A stretch of DNA of 42,152 bases. It comes from an uncultured Croceitalea sp. GTDB taxonomy: Bacteria; Bacteroidota; Bacteroidia; Flavobacteriales; Flavobacteriaceae. The stretch lies in the NCBI GenBank assembly GCA_937959125.1, contig CALGQU010000017.1, positions 1 through 42,152 of the forward strand, read 5' to 3'. A program made the translations under genes and the position numbers. Within the stretch, counting starts at the first letter, position 1, and each line of letters begins with the position of its first letter. Below, in pieces: positions 16,601-24,418 of this stretch. The notes beneath the pieces were generated by a model. That model saw only the letters and a program-made list of their open reading frames with translations, had not been told where the DNA came from and did no database searches.

Positions 16601-17006
16601 AGAAGGCGAATTAACAGTGCCATTAGATAATAAAAGTATTATTTTACAGTTGTCTGATGTAGAAATTACCTCTCAAGATATTGAAGGGTGGCTTGTTGCG
16701 AGTTCTGGGCCTTTAACCGTTGCTTTGGATATCACTATTGATGAGACCCTTAAAAATGAAGGCATTGCAAGGGAGTTGGTCAATAGGATCCAGAACCTTA
16801 GAAAAGATTCTGGCTTTGAGGTGACGGATAAGATAGCCTTGAGTATTCTAAAGGACGGCTTGGTAGAAAAAGCAGTGGCCAACAACGAGCAGTATCTGAA
16901 AAGTGAAACACTAACCACAGAATTAAAATATGAAGAACAGTTGGACAAAGGCACGGAAATAGCTTTTGACGACGTGAACACTAAATTGTTTATCCAAAAA
17001 CATTAA
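13608..17006 (+). CDS. ileS: Isoleucyl-tRNA synthetase (GXHH-type)
   Basis: This 1132-residue class Ia synthetase attaches Ile to tRNA. The N-terminal signature reads NGMPGIHHVMARTIKD: at residues 55-58 it is G-I-H-H, with the first and third positions swapped relative to HXGH. The second signature KMSKR is at about 680-684. The CP1 editing domain is present, with TTTPWTLPSNTAL and the GTGIVHTAPTFGADD stretch. Length and the C-terminal region fit the IleRS2 (eukaryote-like) class. GXHH is known from a subset of IleRS2 linked to extreme mupirocin tolerance. The dksA-like gene starts 2 nt downstream. A five-codon open frame (ATG 13597) overlaps the start. Confidence 0.96.
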   Translation: MKFAEYSGLDLPKVADEILAYWKENNIFEKSISSREGKEPYVFYEGPPSANGMPGIHHVMARTIKDIFPRYKTMKGYQVKRKAGWDTHGLPIELGVEKELGITKEDIGTKITVEEYNAACKKAVMRYTDVWNEMTEKVGYWVDMDDPYITYKSKYMESVWWLLKQIYDKGLIYKGYTIQPYSPKAGTGLSSHELNQPGTYQDVTDTTVTAQFKAVESSLPEFLKRFDHLHLLAWTTTPWTLPSNTALTVGAKIDYVVVATYNQYTFEPIHVILAKNLVGKQFGGKYEETQEVSVLSNYKKGDKKIPFLVAAACKGAELLEIRYEQLIDYASPYQNAENAFRVIPGDFVTTEDGTGIVHTAPTFGADDALVAKQAQPEIPPMLVLDENNNPVPLVDLQGKFRPELKEFGGKYVKNEYYDDGEAPERSIDVEIAIKLKEENKAFKVEKYVHSYPNCWRTDKPILYYPLDSWFIKVTDVKDRMFALNQTINWKPKATGEGRFGNWLANANDWNLSRSRYWGIPLPIWRTEDGQEQLMIGSVAELKAQMAKAVEAGVMEHDIFADFVVGNMSEANYDKIDLHKNIVDQIVLVSPTGKPMKREADLIDVWFDSGSMPYAQWHYPFENKDLIDEGKTFPADFIAEGVDQTRGWFYTLHAIATMVFDTVSYKNVVSNGLVLDKEGKKMSKRLGNAVDPFITLPEHGADATRWYMISNANPWDNLKFDIDGIIEVKRKFFGTLYNTYSFFSLYANIDGFTYAEAEIPLEDRPELDQWILSELHTAIKKVDVAYADYEPTRAARVISDFVQENLSNWYVRLSRRRFWKGDYQHDKIAAYQTLYTCLQTVAKLAAPIAPFFTDRLYKDLDNTTGKENLESVHLANFPTYDKTVVNPSLENKMQTAQKIASLVLSIRQKEKIKVRQPLQKIMVPVLNKEQRDTIEAVADLIKSEVNVKQIDLMDDASSILVKQIKPNFKVLGPKFGKDMKAVSAAINGLAKEDIQKIEQEGELTVPLDNKSIILQLSDVEITSQDIEGWLVASSGPLTVALDITIDETLKNEGIARELVNRIQNLRKDSGFEVTDKIALSILKDGLVEKAVANNEQYLKSETLTTELKYEEQLDKGTEIAFDDVNTKLFIQKH

Positions 17007-17008
17007 AA

Positions 17009-17392
17009 ATGGCAGAAGATTTAAAAGTTAGATATTCGGATAAGGACCTTGGGGAGTTCAAGGTTTTGATAGAAGAAAAAATAGAAAAAGCCAAAAACCA
17101 TTTAGAGCTGTTGAAAAGCGCCTATATGAATGATGGGAACAATGGTACAGATGATACATCGCCTACCTTTAAGGCATTTGAAGAAGGTTCTGAGACCATG
17201 AGCAAAGAGGCCAATACGCAGTTGGCCATTAGACAAGAGAAATTCATCCGTGATCTTAAGAACGCCCTTTTACGCATTGAAAACAAAACCTATGGTATTT
17301 GCCGTGTAACGGGTAAGTTGATCAATAAAGAACGTTTGAAACTGGTCCCACATGCTACCTTGAGCATTGAAGCCAAAAACATGCAAAAATAA
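17009..17392 (+). CDS. TraR/DksA-like protein with lost zinc finger
   Basis: This 127-residue protein has the DksA layout: a long N-terminal helix pair (about 15-90) with an acidic loop (NNGTDDTSP) and a C-terminal globular part YGICRVTGKLINKERLKLVP. Only the first of the four zinc cysteines remains (C98); the others align with Thr101, Ser119 and Ala122. It probably binds the RNA polymerase secondary channel as other DksA proteins do, but without Zn. It lies between ileS and lspA, an arrangement often kept in flavobacteria. A terminator follows directly. Confidence 0.88.
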   Translation: MAEDLKVRYSDKDLGEFKVLIEEKIEKAKNHLELLKSAYMNDGNNGTDDTSPTFKAFEEGSETMSKEANTQLAIRQEKFIRDLKNALLRIENKTYGICRVTGKLINKERLKLVPHATLSIEAKNMQK

Positions 17393-17393
17393 C

Positions 17394-17416
17394 AAAACGC
17401 CTTAGGGCGTTTTTTT
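17394..17416 (+). terminator. Rho-independent terminator after dksA-like gene
   Basis: AAAACGCC (17394-17401), loop TTAG and GGCGTTTT (17406-17413) are followed by further T residues to 17416. The next gene's ATG is at 17418, one nucleotide after the T-tract. Confidence 0.8.
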
Positions 17417-17417
17417 C

Positions 17418-18041
17418 ATGAAATACTTCTTAACTATATTCTGTTTTCTTGCGTTCCAACAGTGGGCAGCTTGCCAAAAATTGGTGCGAAAAACCATTAT
17501 TAACCCTGAAAAACAATATGTTCAGATTAATACTGAAAACTGTTATCTCTTAGCGCTTCAAACTACCACCGGAAAAGAACTTGTGGTAGAAGCAGAAATA
17601 GAAGGGGAGTACAAAAAGGACTTGGCCATTAACATAGAGGAAGATGGCAACACTATTGTGGTAGGGGCTTCTTTCTTGCCAAATTTTAGGCATCCCAATG
17701 ATAAATTAAGTGCACATAAGGTTATCTCCATAGCCCTAAAGATAAGTGTGCCAGAGTATAGTCAAGTGAACGTTCTTGGGACCAACACCAAGGTCAATGC
17801 ACAGGGCAACTACGAAAAGCTTAAAATTGTACTCGGCAATGGAGATTGTGTATTGTATGGAGTAAAAGAGAATATTGAAGTTAAAACCCAAAAAGGAAAT
17901 ATCATACTCCTTACGGAAGAAGGGGACGTAAAAGCAAAAAGCACCTATGGCAAGGTTACTTTAGCACCCTTACCTACAGGGAATACCACTTTTATATTGA
18001 CCTCAATAGAAGGGGACATCAAAGTAACCAATCCCAAATAA
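17418..18041 (+). CDS. Secreted beta-rich protein (DUF4097/adhesin-like)
   Basis: The protein has 207 residues and a signal peptide (KYFLTIFCFLAFQQWAAC), where the Cys could be a lipobox-like site. The mature part is built of short beta strands that alternate as VKAKSTYGKVTLAPL and EVKTQKGNIILLTEEG, resembling the right-handed beta-helix of DUF4097/GIN-type putative adhesins. The function is unknown. The start lies immediately after a terminator hairpin with no room for its own promoter, so expression probably depends on read-through from ileS-dksA or on a promoter inside the dksA-like gene. Confidence 0.65.
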   Translation: MKYFLTIFCFLAFQQWAACQKLVRKTIINPEKQYVQINTENCYLLALQTTTGKELVVEAEIEGEYKKDLAINIEEDGNTIVVGASFLPNFRHPNDKLSAHKVISIALKISVPEYSQVNVLGTNTKVNAQGNYEKLKIVLGNGDCVLYGVKENIEVKTQKGNIILLTEEGDVKAKSTYGKVTLAPLPTGNTTFILTSIEGDIKVTNPK

Positions 18042-18047
18042 TATGGC

Positions 18048-18055
18048 TATTTTTG
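18048..18055 (+). promoter_or_regulatory. TAnnTTTG promoter box, lspA
   Basis: TATTTTTG is an exact -7 match 19 nt upstream of the chosen lspA ATG. No convincing -33 TTG is visible. Confidence 0.35.
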
Positions 18056-18074
18056 CCTAATCTATTTGTTGCAA

Positions 18075-18704
18075 ATGAGTTTGAAAAAATCCCTGATTCT
18101 GGTGACGATCATCTTAGTGATTGACCAACTGAGCAAAATATATATTAAAACCCATTTTATGTATCAAGAATCGGTTGAAGTATTCAGCTGGTTCAAAATA
18201 TTATTTATAGAAAACGAAGGTGCCGCTTGGGGAACAAAGCTTAGTGATATCTTACCCATATCGGATAGTGCAGGAAAACTTTTCTTGACCGTTTTTAGGA
18301 TTTTTGCCATTGGTGGTATTGGCTATTGGTTGTTTGATATCATCAAGAAAAAATCTCCCAAAGTACTCATCTTGGCTGTCTCGCTCATCTTTGCGGGAGC
18401 ATTGGGGAACATTATAGATTCCATATTTTACGGTGTGATATTCAATGAAAGCAATCAAGAGGTAGCCACGCTTTTCTCCAATGACCCTTACGGAAAATTA
18501 TTTTACGGTAAAGTTGTGGATATGCTCTATTTTCCTATAATTAAAAATGCTACCTGGCCAGAGTGGGTTCCTTATTTTGGGGGGAATTCCTTCTCTTTCT
18601 TTGACCCCATTTTTAACATCGCCGATACGGCCATCAGCACCGGGGTAGGCATACTCATTTTTTTCAATAAAAAGGCCTTTGCTAAGGAAAGTTATACCAA
18701 ATAA
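18075..18704 (+). CDS. lspA: Lipoprotein signal peptidase II
   Basis: From the ATG at 18075 the protein has 209 residues; the frame opens earlier at TTG codons, which are less likely starts. Four membrane helices are visible. The two catalytic aspartates lie in GKVVDMLYFP and FNIADTAIS. The N-terminal helix has VIDQLSKI and the conserved N in IENEGAAWG. An insert of about 40 residues between helices 3 and 4 (NESNQEVATLFSNDPYGKLF) is usual in Bacteroidota. It cleaves signal peptides of prolipoproteins in the inner membrane, several of which are encoded in this window. Confidence 0.95.
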   Translation: MSLKKSLILVTIILVIDQLSKIYIKTHFMYQESVEVFSWFKILFIENEGAAWGTKLSDILPISDSAGKLFLTVFRIFAIGGIGYWLFDIIKKKSPKVLILAVSLIFAGALGNIIDSIFYGVIFNESNQEVATLFSNDPYGKLFYGKVVDMLYFPIIKNATWPEWVPYFGGNSFSFFDPIFNIADTAISTGVGILIFFNKKAFAKESYTK

Positions 18705-18851
18705 CCCACAGAATGCATCTAAAATGCTGGTTCATTTTTACGCTTACTTCATTGTAAAAAACGTTCGTAACCACTGCTATGAAAGCATTTTACAGCTTCG
18801 TAAGTAAAAAAAGTGGCCCATTTTTTAACGCCTTTTGTAATTCATTTGGTA
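18705..18851. other. Intergenic region between convergent lspA and cyclo-ligase genes
   Basis: AAAATGCT (18721-18728) and AGCATTTT (18784-18791) can pair across 55 nt, and AT-rich runs flank them. It may act as a weak bidirectional terminator. Nothing else is recognised. Confidence 0.3.
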
Positions 18852-19412
18852 TTAAAAGTGATAGGTATTTTGTGGGGTAATGCAGTAATCCAATGGCACA
18901 TCCCCTTCATGTATGTCGTCGATACTGTCCGAAGCTTCAAAAAAAGACAATCCAATTTTAACTACATCCTTCCTGCATTTTCGTAAAAAAGCATCGTAAA
19001 ACCCTTTTCCATAACCAACCCGGCCTCCGTTGCCATCAAAAGCCAAAAGCGGTATAAATACCACGTCAAGCTTATTTTCTGGAATTAAAATGCCGTCAAT
19101 GGGTTCCGGTATACCAAGGGCATTGGGTAATAGTGCAGTATTATCCATCAACAAATAATGTTCCAATCCATTATCCTTAACTATTTTAGGTACAATAACG
19201 TTCTTATCCTTGCCTTGAAGTATGGAAAGTAGTGGAAGTGTTGCTACTTCTTTGTTCTTTTCTATAGATAGAAACAAGTGGAAATATGAAAATTCCCAAA
19301 TAGGCAGATTTAATGCGCTATTTGCAATTTCAGTACTATAACTTTCAATTAATGGGAATGTAAGTAGGCTTCTTTTATTCCTAAAGCTTAATCTAAGTTC
19401 TTTTTTGGTCAT
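18852..19412 (-). CDS. 5-formyltetrahydrofolate cyclo-ligase
   Basis: This 186-residue protein (family usual size about 190) contains the diagnostic PLLAFDGNGGRVGYGKGFYD motif, which binds ATP/Mg, and the basic N-terminal helix KKELRLSFRNKRS. It converts 5-formyl-THF to 5,10-methenyl-THF with ATP hydrolysis in the cytoplasm. The C-terminus DVPLDYCITPQ is also typical. A 28-codon open frame lies 47 nt upstream on the same strand. Confidence 0.92.
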   Translation of the reverse strand: MTKKELRLSFRNKRSLLTFPLIESYSTEIANSALNLPIWEFSYFHLFLSIEKNKEVATLPLLSILQGKDKNVIVPKIVKDNGLEHYLLMDNTALLPNALGIPEPIDGILIPENKLDVVFIPLLAFDGNGGRVGYGKGFYDAFLRKCRKDVVKIGLSFFEASDSIDDIHEGDVPLDYCITPQNTYHF

Positions 19413-19459
19413 CTACGTATGTAGATAGATTTTGGGGGGCAGTATTTGGGGAACAAAAA

Positions 19460-19546
19460 CTACTCTCTTGTTGAAACGGCAAAATAGATTTTGAAGAACA
19501 ACATCAAAACCAAATACATGCCCAAAACGATTAAATAATTCTCCAT
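19460..19546 (-). CDS. Candidate 28-residue membrane peptide
   Basis: The reverse strand encodes MENYLIVLGMYLVLMLFFKI followed by YFAVSTRE and a TAG stop. It is one predicted transmembrane helix with an acidic start and a charged end. It is too short for ordinary gene finders, and the composition is unlike the AT-rich surroundings. An inverted repeat CTCTAT-TTTT-ATAGAG lies upstream. It would be the first gene before the cyclo-ligase. Coding status is unproven. Confidence 0.4.
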   Translation of the reverse strand: MENYLIVLGMYLVLMLFFKIYFAVSTRE

Positions 19547-20075
19547 GCGTTACTTTTAACTCTATAAAAATAGAGAAAAAAAAGGAGAATTTCCCATGAA
19601 AGGCTCGGTTTCATCGTTGAAATACACTTTTTTTTGGAAAATTTAACATCAAGAAAAAATCAATTTTTTGCAGAGAAAATATATCTATTTGATTATCAGG
19701 TATTTATTATGATTTTTTATTGTTCTTTCCAATTCCGCTTTTTTAAGTAATCCTTTTAAAAGCGCTAAATTTTTAAGTAAAACCAAACTCATTACTTTAT
19801 GATTCAACAATTTTTTGTCAAAAAAATGATTAAAAAGCATAATAAAACGCCATTTACTAAGAGAATGAAAAACGGTATTTAGCATAAAACCGTTCTTTTG
19901 ATCGCTTTGTTTCCAAATACAAACAACCAAGATTTCCATTCCAAAATCCGTTTTTCCTTAAAAAAACCGTACAGATAAGGAAGATTCACCCCCAAATGCC
20001 CACAACCTGAAAAGTTAAACAAAACAAAGCCGTTGCATAATACTTTGAACTAGCTTAATTTTAAAGCTATAATCC
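19547..20075. other. AT-rich gene-free region upstream of uvrC
   Basis: No convincing protein gene is seen in 529 nt. An 84-codon frame on the minus strand (19685-19939) has low-complexity composition and no recognisable domain. A 16-codon frame at 19596-19646 has a strong AAAGGAG site 8 nt upstream, rare for this phylum. Just before uvrC an inverted repeat TAGCTT-N7-AAGCTA (20051-20069) lies 7 nt from the ATG. Confidence 0.5.
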
Positions 20076-21863
20076 ATGGCAAATCCTTCTTTAAAAATCC
20101 AATTAAGCACGCTCCCCAATAGCCCTGGCGTCTATCAGTTCTATGATGATAACGAGATTATTCTGTATGTAGGTAAGGCAAAAAATCTAAAAAAACGTGT
20201 AGCTTCTTATTTTACCAAAAACCACGCTTATGGGAAAACCAGGGTAATGGTTGGCAAGATCAAAACCATTAAGCACATTGTGGTTGCCACGGAATCCGAT
20301 GCCTTGTTGTTAGAAAACAGTTTGATAAAGAAACACCAGCCTAGGTACAATGTTTTGTTACGGGATGATAAAACGTACCCATGGATCTGTATTAAGAATG
20401 AACGTTTTCCCAGAATTTTTCCTACTAGAAAGTTGATCAATGATGGGTCTGAGTATTATGGACCCTACACCAGTATGAAAACGGTAAAAGTACTTTTGGA
20501 CCTCGTTAGAAGTGTTTATCCATTACGGACCTGTAGTTACGATCTTTCCAAAGAAAAAATAGCCAGTGGCAAATACAAACGTTGCTTGGAATTCCACTTA
20601 GGAAACTGTAAAGCGCCCTGTGAAGATTTACAAAATGCAACGGATTATCATAGACAGATTGCAGAAATAAGGGAAATTATAAAGGGGAACTTTAAAAGTT
20701 CGCTTACCTATTTCAAACATCAAATGAAAGCGTTTGCACAAGAAATGGAATTTGAAAAAGCACAACGCATCAAGGAAAAAATCGAGGTTTTAGAAAATTA
20801 TCAAGTAAAATCCACTATTGTCAACCCAAAAATCAGCAATGTAGATGTGTTCTCCATATTTTCTGATGAAACCCATGCCTACATTAACTTTTTGCAGGTA
20901 TCCCATGGTTCCATAATACGCTCCCACACCTTGGAAATCAAGAAAAAGTTGGATGAAAGCGATGAAGATCTGCTACAACTTGCCGTGGTTGAACTAAGGC
21001 AACGTTTTTCATCGGAATCCAAAGAGCTTTACCTTCCTTTCCCAATAGTTCTGGAGGAGACCTTAAAACTATCCGTACCAAAATTAGGAGATAAAAAGAA
21101 GTTGGTGGAACTGTCTTTGCGCAATGCAAAATTCTATCGTCAAGAGCGTTTTAAACAAATGAAGATCACGGACCCCGATCGCCACACCAAACGCATTATG
21201 GGACAAATGAAAGCCGACTTACGACTTTCCAAAGAGCCTAGGCATATTGAATGTTTTGACAATTCCAATATGCAAGGGAGCAATCCCGTAGCCGCATGTG
21301 TCGTGTTTTTTGATGGTAAACCCGCCAAGAAGGAATACCGCCATTTCAATATTAAGACCGTCACCGGTCCGGATGATTTTGCCTCTATGGAAGAAGTAGT
21401 ATTTAGGCGGTATAAACGAATGCTCAACGAGGGCCAAAATTTACCTCAGCTCATTGTTATCGACGGCGGAAAAGGACAACTCTCATCGGCATTAAAAAGT
21501 CTGGAACTATTGGGTTTACGGGGAAAAATAGCCATCATAGGCATTGCAAAGCGTCTGGAGGAAATCTACTTTCCGGACGATCCCATCCCTTTATATTTGG
21601 ATAAAAAATCCGAAACCCTAAAAATCATCCAACAACTACGTAATGAAGCGCATAGGTTTGGTATCACTTTTCACAGGAACAAAAGAAGTGCGGCCGCAAT
21701 AAACTCCGAATTGGAGGGCATTGACGGTATAGGGGCTAAGACGGCCGAGCAATTGCTAAAAGAATTTAAGAGTGTAAAGCGCATAAAAGAAGCTTCTATT
21801 GATACCTTAGCAAAGTCTATTGGAATGGTCAAAGCCAAAAAAGTATTTGCTTCCTTTCACTGA
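20076..21863 (+). CDS. uvrC: Excinuclease ABC subunit C
   Basis: The 595 residues match UvrC of nucleotide-excision repair. The GIY-YIG nuclease domain is at about 10-95 (SPGVYQFYDDNEIILYVGKA). Four cysteines at 153, 170, 178 and 182 occupy the positions proposed to hold an iron-sulphur cluster. A UVR helix pair near 205-240 binds UvrB, and an RNase H-like nuclease domain follows, with HIECFDNSNMQG and VIDGGKGQ. C-terminal helix-hairpin-helix motifs end in GIDGIGAKTAEQLL. The phospholipase gene starts 10 nt downstream, implying a shared transcript. Confidence 0.96.
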   Translation: MANPSLKIQLSTLPNSPGVYQFYDDNEIILYVGKAKNLKKRVASYFTKNHAYGKTRVMVGKIKTIKHIVVATESDALLLENSLIKKHQPRYNVLLRDDKTYPWICIKNERFPRIFPTRKLINDGSEYYGPYTSMKTVKVLLDLVRSVYPLRTCSYDLSKEKIASGKYKRCLEFHLGNCKAPCEDLQNATDYHRQIAEIREIIKGNFKSSLTYFKHQMKAFAQEMEFEKAQRIKEKIEVLENYQVKSTIVNPKISNVDVFSIFSDETHAYINFLQVSHGSIIRSHTLEIKKKLDESDEDLLQLAVVELRQRFSSESKELYLPFPIVLEETLKLSVPKLGDKKKLVELSLRNAKFYRQERFKQMKITDPDRHTKRIMGQMKADLRLSKEPRHIECFDNSNMQGSNPVAACVVFFDGKPAKKEYRHFNIKTVTGPDDFASMEEVVFRRYKRMLNEGQNLPQLIVIDGGKGQLSSALKSLELLGLRGKIAIIGIAKRLEEIYFPDDPIPLYLDKKSETLKIIQQLRNEAHRFGITFHRNKRSAAAINSELEGIDGIGAKTAEQLLKEFKSVKRIKEASIDTLAKSIGMVKAKKVFASFH

Positions 21864-21873
21864 TCTCTCAAGC

Positions 21874-24123
21874 ATGCAAAAAAGAGTCTTTACTTTCATC
21901 ATCCTTTTAATGACCGTGCTTAGCTGGGCACAGGAACCGCCTAAAGTAGGTCTTGTCCTTAGTGGTGGTGGTGCAAAAGGGTTGGCACATATTGGGGCTT
22001 TAAAGGTTATTGAAGAAGCTGGGGTACACATAGACTATATTGGCGGCACCAGTATGGGTGCCATTGTTGGGGCATTGTATGCCTCTGGTTATTCTGCCAA
22101 CCAGCTTGATTCCATTTTTAGAACTACCAACCTTTCTTTGCTTATACAAGATGATGTTCCCCGCGGTGCAAAGACCTTTTATGAAAAAGACGATTCTGAG
22201 CGTTATGCCCTTGGGTTGCCTTTTGACGATTTTAAAGTAGCTTTCCCACAGGCAATTTCCGGGGGGCAAAACATTTATAATGAATTTGTGCGACTGCTCT
22301 ACCATGTTAAGGACGTCAAGGATTTTAAAAAGCTCCCTATTCCTTTTCTTTGCATGGCGACCAATGTTGAAACCGGGGACCCCGTACTTCTTGATAAAGG
22401 ATATTTGCCAGAAGCCATTATGGCAAGTGGTACTTTTCCATCCCTTTTTGAGCCTAGTGAAATTGACGATCAAATTTTAATTGACGGCGGTATTGTCAAT
22501 AACTATCCCATTGAAGAGGTGAAGAATATGGGGGCAGATTATATTCTGGGTATCGATGTACAGGATAAACTTGCGGACAGGGAAGCCTTAGGAAGCGCTA
22601 CGGAAATATTGCTCCAAATAAACAACTACCGCACCGTAAACGATATGGTCGCAAAAAGAGGGGCTACCGACTTGTACATTCAACCGGATATCCAAGGATT
22701 CTCCGTCATAGACTTTGAAAAAGGCCCCCAAATTATTGAGAGTGGTCGTTTGGCGGCTGAGGCGACTTTTGGGGAACTACAAAATTTGGCCAGTAAACAA
22801 GGGTCCAAAAATCATCCAAAAAAAAACGTGGCCATAAAGGACAGTTTATTTATCAATAGATTGATCATTGAGGGCAACGACACCTATACCCGTGGCTATA
22901 TAAAAGGAAAACTACGTTTCAACCTTGCAGAAAAGATTCCCTTTAAAAAATTGAAACAAGGAATCAATAACCTAGCGGCAACCGGAAATTTTAAAGCAAT
23001 TCGCTATCAATTGATATCCAATGGTTTGGGAACGGACCTTATCTTAAAATTAAAGGAAGAGGAAACCAGGATGTTCATAAAAATGGGTGCCCATTATGAC
23101 GATCTCTATAAAAGCTCTGCCTTAATCAACCTAACGAGAAAAAATCTTTTCATGAAGGACGATGTAGCTTCTTTTGACCTTATCGTGGGGGATAACGTAC
23201 GCTATAATTTTCAATATTATTTGGATAAAGGGTTTTATTGGAGTTTTGGGATAAACTCCGCTTTTAACGACTTTGAAGAAGAGATAAATTTTGATGTCAT
23301 TAGGGCAAACTTTAATGCCGTTAACGACCCCAATATTGGTGAAATTAACTTGGATGTCACAGATTTGACCAATCAGGTATATCTACAAACCGTATTACGG
23401 GAGGAGTTTTCATTCAGTATTGGCGTGGAACACAAACTCCTTAGGTATAGTACAAGAACATTGAACAATGCAATGCCAGATACGGAAATGATGCCTCCGC
23501 AAAGTTCAAATGAAAGGACTTTCTTTGAAGACAGCAACTATTTTAGCACCTACGGGCAATTGGTTTTTGACTCCTATGATGACAAATATTTCCCAACAAA
23601 AGGATTGTTCTTTGATAGTGATTTTCACTTCTATGTCTTCTCATCGGACTTCAATGATAATTTTAAGGAGTTTTCTATTGGTAAAGCACGTATGGGCGCG
23701 GCGTTTAACATTGCACCTAAACTTTCCCTTAATTTAGAATCTGAGGGTGGTTTTAAACTGGGGACCTCCGGGGTTACTTCTTTTGATTTTGTGCTTGGTG
23801 GTTTTGGAAATGATCTGGTCAATAACTTTATTCCGTTTTTTGGGTATGATTTTTTGAGCTTGCCCGGCAATAGTTTCGTAAAATCCTATGCCAGATTGGA
23901 CTATGAGTTCGCTAAAAAAAACCATGTGTTGTTTACCGCCAATATTGCCAATGTTGCGGATGACCTGTTTAGAACGGGGGAATGGTTTACGGAGCCGGAC
24001 TTTTCCGGTTTTGGTATAGGCTACGGCTTGGAATCCTTTCTAGGGCCCGTACAAGTCTATTATTCTTGGACACCACAGGTGGATACTGGCAATCTATTCT
24101 TTAGTGTGGGGTATTGGTTCTGA
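21874..24123 (+). CDS. Patatin-like phospholipase with POTRA and BamA-type barrel
   Basis: The start at 21874 gives 749 residues and a signal peptide ending WAQ; the frame extends upstream into uvrC. The patatin domain (about 22-310) has oxyanion loop GGGAKG, nucleophile S60 in GTSMG and catalytic Asp in LIDGGIVNN. A POTRA-like segment follows (NRLIIEGNDTYTRGYIKGKL), then a 16-strand-type barrel with the final strand LFFSVGYWF. This is the architecture of type Vd PlpD-like autotransporters. It is predicted to hydrolyse phospholipids at the outer membrane. No cleavage site between the domains was identified. Confidence 0.9.
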   Translation: MQKRVFTFIILLMTVLSWAQEPPKVGLVLSGGGAKGLAHIGALKVIEEAGVHIDYIGGTSMGAIVGALYASGYSANQLDSIFRTTNLSLLIQDDVPRGAKTFYEKDDSERYALGLPFDDFKVAFPQAISGGQNIYNEFVRLLYHVKDVKDFKKLPIPFLCMATNVETGDPVLLDKGYLPEAIMASGTFPSLFEPSEIDDQILIDGGIVNNYPIEEVKNMGADYILGIDVQDKLADREALGSATEILLQINNYRTVNDMVAKRGATDLYIQPDIQGFSVIDFEKGPQIIESGRLAAEATFGELQNLASKQGSKNHPKKNVAIKDSLFINRLIIEGNDTYTRGYIKGKLRFNLAEKIPFKKLKQGINNLAATGNFKAIRYQLISNGLGTDLILKLKEEETRMFIKMGAHYDDLYKSSALINLTRKNLFMKDDVASFDLIVGDNVRYNFQYYLDKGFYWSFGINSAFNDFEEEINFDVIRANFNAVNDPNIGEINLDVTDLTNQVYLQTVLREEFSFSIGVEHKLLRYSTRTLNNAMPDTEMMPPQSSNERTFFEDSNYFSTYGQLVFDSYDDKYFPTKGLFFDSDFHFYVFSSDFNDNFKEFSIGKARMGAAFNIAPKLSLNLESEGGFKLGTSGVTSFDFVLGGFGNDLVNNFIPFFGYDFLSLPGNSFVKSYARLDYEFAKKNHVLFTANIANVADDLFRTGEWFTEPDFSGFGIGYGLESFLGPVQVYYSWTPQVDTGNLFFSVGYWF

Positions 24124-24133
24124 TTTTTTTCTT

Positions 24134-24325
24134 AGAACTCATTTAGACTTTTTCAATGAGCTAAAAAATTGCTCTTTTCACCCCTTTGCTCGCCTTTTTT
24201 TCTTTCCGTGGCCCAGCTACCTGCCTCTCGGCAAGGCGGGTGCAACCCAATCCCGAAAGTTTTTGGGACAAGAGTACAAAAAATGGTTGATTTTCGCTTC
24301 GATCCAAAAAGTCCAAATGAGTTCT
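24134..24325. repeat. 192-bp interspersed element with 20-bp terminal inverted repeats
   Basis: The left end AGAACTCATTTAGACTTTTT (24134-24153) is the complement of the right end (24306-24325) with one mismatch. The element has no supported ORF. The interior contains a CCTGCC...GGCAAGG stem and a CCCgAAA...TTTtGGG stem. It begins 10 nt after the phospholipase stop. A diverged right half recurs at 12841-12956. It could be a MITE-like element or a mobile 3'-end module. Confidence 0.65.
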
Positions 24326-24418
24326 TAAAAAACCGCCAAAAGCTATTAACAAATTCCAAATATTCTTGCTTTTTGGTTAAAGTTGGTTAAAAACCTAAAA
24401 AGCCACCTTATACGAGTG
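24326..24418. other. Spacer between element and small-RNA candidate
   Basis: An AT-rich stretch with a repeated GGTTAAAgttGGTTAAAAACC. No gene is recognised. Confidence 0.4.

Noticed and set aside
19596-19646. 16-codon frame with AAAGGAG 8 nt before its ATG.
   Set aside because: The strong Shine-Dalgarno is eye-catching, but this phylum rarely uses it and the A/G-run can occur by chance; there is no other support.
19685-19939. 84-codon minus-strand frame in the gene-free region before uvrC.
   Set aside because: Lys/Leu/Asn-rich composition expected from AT-rich DNA, no domain, no promoter box and no tight neighbour.
24104-24390. Several 60-75-codon frames on both strands over the 192-bp element.
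   Set aside because: They overlap one another and the phospholipase stop, and their sequences look like reads of inverted repeats rather than proteins.
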